From positions 1-16,917 of the forward strand of contig JBPEXY010000282.1 of NCBI GenBank assembly GCA_052031065.1: a stretch of 16,917 nt of DNA. The letters run 5' to 3'. Source of the stretch: JBPEXY01 sp052031065. Its GTDB lineage: Bacteria; Pseudomonadota; Gammaproteobacteria; Immundisolibacterales; Immundisolibacteraceae. Below are positions 15,471-16,917 of this stretch, piece after piece. Made by a program: the position numbers and the translations under genes. Every line of letters starts with the position of its first letter. Within the stretch, counting starts at the first letter, position 1. The notes below the pieces were generated by a model that saw nothing but the letters and a program-made list of their open reading frames with translations, was not told the DNA's origin and searched no databases.

Positions 15471-15489
15471 TCAGTCTATAATCGACTGA
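15471..15489 (+). promoter_or_regulatory. TATAAT box inside an inverted repeat, candidate promoter of the Mth938-like gene
   Basis: A perfect -10 hexamer TATAAT lies at 15477-15482 on the plus strand, flanked by TCAGTC (15471-15476) and its inverted copy GACTGA (15484-15489). No good -35 box is seen 17 bases upstream. Transcription would begin near 15489, about 90 bases before the gene at 15580. A regulator binding the dyad would cover the -10 box and repress, but this is inference. Confidence 0.4.
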
Positions 15490-15579
15490 CTCATCATGCC
15501 GGGTAAGTCGTTGAAGGAGTGGTTCGCCCTGGGTTAGTAGAGCTGAGCCAGATTAACCAGTGGAAAATCGGAATTTTAC

Positions 15580-15990
15580 ATGAAATTCATTCAGGAAAGC
15601 GGTGATGGGGCCTACCTGTTACGTTCATTCGAAACCAATAAGGCGCTGGTCAGTCGTGGTTTGCGGCGCGATTCCGGGGAGGTGGACTACGAACTACTGA
15701 CGGTAGAGGCGAGTTTTCTGCTCATGCCGGAGCATTTGGTGAGCGATGATCTACCCGATCAGGTCTCTAAAATCGACTCAGGTACCCTGAAGCTGATTAG
15801 TGAGTTGCAACCAGAGTTGCTGCTGCTCGGCAGCGGAGCCAGCATGGTGTTTCCAGCCGCTAAGATTATGAGCTGGTTTGGCCAGCGCCGAATAGGGCTG
15901 GAGGTGATGACCAGTGCTGCAGCATGCCGGACTTTCAACGTGCTGGTGCTGGAGGGACGTCGGGTTGCTGCGCTGATCATGGCTGAATAA
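15580..15990 (+). CDS. Mth938-like domain protein (DUF498, Xcc1710-like)
   Basis: This is a 136-residue protein of the Mth938/DUF498 family, also found in the mitochondrial complex I assembly factor NDUFAF3. Bacterial members have no settled biochemical role. Family signatures are visible: LQPELLLLGSGASMVFP in the middle, GLEVMTSAAACRTFNVLVLEGRRVAALIM at the C-terminal end. There is no signal peptide or membrane segment, so it is probably cytoplasmic. The ATG at 15580 has only a weak GGA upstream. It stands alone on the plus strand, divergent from alaC and convergent with nlpD. In some proteobacteria members sit near protein-export or respiratory genes, but nothing here shows that link. Confidence 0.88.
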   Translation: MKFIQESGDGAYLLRSFETNKALVSRGLRRDSGEVDYELLTVEASFLLMPEHLVSDDLPDQVSKIDSGTLKLISELQPELLLLGSGASMVFPAAKIMSWFGQRRIGLEVMTSAAACRTFNVLVLEGRRVAALIMAE

Positions 15991-16013
15991 GAGGTCCGGT
16001 AACAGGAGAAAAA

Positions 16014-16023
16014 CGAAATTTCG
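16014..16023. repeat. 10-base palindrome between convergent genes
   Basis: CGAAATTTCG is a perfect palindrome in the 42-base gap between the Mth938-like gene and nlpD. It is too short to form a useful hairpin, and no other structure was seen in the gap. It is recorded only as the sole symmetric element there. Confidence 0.3.
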
Positions 16024-16032
16024 AAACCTGCG

Positions 16033-16800
16033 TCACGATCTGGGGGGCAGGTGTTTTAACGGGTCGGTTGGTTTGCCATTGCGACGGACTTCGAAATGGA
16101 GCAGTGCTGTTCCGCTGGAGTCCCGGCCCATGGTAGCGATTTTCTGTCCGGCGCTTACCCGTGTTCCTTCTTTTACCAACATTTTCTGGTTGTGGGCATA
16201 GGCGCTGAGAAATTCGTCGGTGTGCTTAATGATTACCATTTTCCCATAGGTTTTAAGCCCCTCACCTGCATAGACCACGACCCCGGCGCCCGCGGCCTTG
16301 ATTGGTTGGCCCGCTTTGCCACCGATATTCAACCCGCGGTTTTCACCCAACCGCGGAGAAAAGGTCTCAACGATTTTGCCGCTGGTGGGCCAGCGCCAAA
16401 CGACAGGGCGGAGTGTAGTGGTTGACTGCTTTGTTGAAGTTATCTGTCTAGTGCTGGTCTTGCCAGTAGCGGGCTGGGCCGAAGAGGCTGGTGATTGGCG
16501 TTTGGTGCGGGTCGATGGCACTGATCCGGTGAGGCGTAACCAGGAACCGGAAAGGATTTTGTAGGGTGGCCCGATGTTGTTCCAGCGTGCCAGGGTGCGA
16601 TAGTCGAAACCAAATTCCCAGGCGATGGAGTAGAGGGTGTCACCTGGCCTGATTTGATATTGTGAAGGTCGCCAGCCGGGACTCTCAGTGCGGTCGGCGA
16701 GGGGGGCTAGATATTCTCGGCTGCAGGCACCAAGAATGAGAGAGAGAAGCAGCCAACGAAGCTGGCACCAGGGGGTTGATCTGGCCAGGCGGTTAATCAC
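16033..16800 (-). CDS. nlpD: Lipoprotein NlpD, LysM plus degenerate LytM (M23) domain, murein hydrolase activator
   Basis: NlpD activates the cell-wall amidase AmiC at the division site. I place the start at a GTG at 16800, which overlaps the pcm stop and is preceded by CGAGG. It gives 255 residues with a short basic N-terminus, a hydrophobic stretch and the lipobox LGAC with Cys26. An ATG at 16863 would add 21 residues in front of the signal and lie deep inside pcm. A LysM peptidoglycan-binding domain is at about 48-90 (YQIRPGDTLYSIAWEFGF), a Ser/Thr-rich linker at about 95-132, and an M23 domain at 136-250. The usual HxxxD zinc-ligand region reads NRGLNI and the HxH site reads LHFEV, so the domain should be catalytically dead, as in E. 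coli NlpD. No rpoS gene follows, although rpoS often does in gammaproteobacteria. Confidence 0.92.
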   Translation of the reverse strand: MINRLARSTPWCQLRWLLLSLILGACSREYLAPLADRTESPGWRPSQYQIRPGDTLYSIAWEFGFDYRTLARWNNIGPPYKILSGSWLRLTGSVPSTRTKRQSPASSAQPATGKTSTRQITSTKQSTTTLRPVVWRWPTSGKIVETFSPRLGENRGLNIGGKAGQPIKAAGAGVVVYAGEGLKTYGKMVIIKHTDEFLSAYAHNQKMLVKEGTRVSAGQKIATMGRDSSGTALLHFEVRRNGKPTDPLKHLPPRS

Positions 16801-16917
16801 GGCCTCGCAACATCGGAACAAAACTGACCTGGTCGAGAATTGTTTCGTGAAACCGGTTTCCATCGCGAATCAGACGCACCAGCTTCTGCGCACCGGTAGG
16901 GCCGACCGGGATTACCA
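16793..16917 (-). CDS. pcm: Protein-L-isoaspartate O-methyltransferase Pcm, C-terminal end (5' part outside window)
   Basis: Pcm methylates abnormal L-isoaspartyl residues so that damaged proteins can be repaired. Only the last 40 codons are in the window, reading VIPVGPTGAQKLVRLIRDGN and ending FVPMLRGRD. The pattern of a P-V-G loop, a stretch of basic residues and a final FVPM/L segment matches the C-terminal end of Pcm. Position directly before nlpD, with overlapping ends, is the common gammaproteobacterial order and supports the call. The methyltransferase core is not visible, so the assignment rests on the tail and the context. Confidence 0.82.
   Translation of the reverse strand, partial: VIPVGPTGAQKLVRLIRDGNRFHETILDQVSFVPMLRGRD

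Overview
The window reads as chromosomal DNA of a flagellated gammaproteobacterium. The evidence is the fliF-G-H-I-J-K gene order with a sigma-54-like promoter ahead of fliK, the alaC-hom-thrC cluster, the pcm-nlpD pair, and protein sequences that look gammaproteobacterial throughout. Genus cannot be fixed by reading. No insertion sequence, phage gene, CRISPR array, tRNA or rRNA was seen, and every gene has the same general base composition by eye.

Layout. (1) 1-6925, plus strand: flagellar block. It holds fliF (5' end cut off), fliG, fliH, fliI and fliJ (MS ring, rotor switch, export ATPase with its regulator and coiled-coil partner). A 336-base spacer with a candidate terminator and a candidate sigma-54 promoter follows, then fliK (hook-length control) and a small STAS-domain protein of the anti-sigma-factor-antagonist type. 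The STAS gene has its own candidate sigma-28 (FliA) promoter. A perfect 26-bp hairpin closes the block. (2) 7002-11606: prpE (propionyl-CoA synthetase, minus) and ppsA (phosphoenolpyruvate synthase, plus) diverge from a 345-base region. Together they suggest activation of a short-chain acid and gluconeogenic supply of PEP. The ppsA leader carries several dyads that could form alternative structures. (3) 11777-15381, minus strand: a tight operon alaC-hom-thrC for alanine and homoserine/threonine synthesis, convergent with ppsA. (4) 15580-15990, plus: a small Mth938-like (DUF498/Xcc1710-type) protein. (5) 16033-16917, minus: the 3' end of pcm and nlpD, with the two genes overlapping.

How the parts work together. 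The flagellar genes make the base of the motor and the export machine. The separate promoters suggest staged expression: early RpoN-dependent genes, then possibly a FliA-dependent regulator. The STAS protein resembles the HsbA type, which in Pseudomonas links a phosphorelay to the anti-sigma factor FlgM, but no partner is encoded here. The metabolic genes are ordinary housekeeping genes.

I did not find a clearly new biological system. The most interesting points are regulatory and syntenic: the sigma-54 and sigma-28 promoter candidates around fliK and the STAS gene, the 26-bp hairpin, a dyad overlapping the STAS promoter, the absence of rpoS after nlpD, the absence of ppsR beside ppsA, and the structured ppsA leader.
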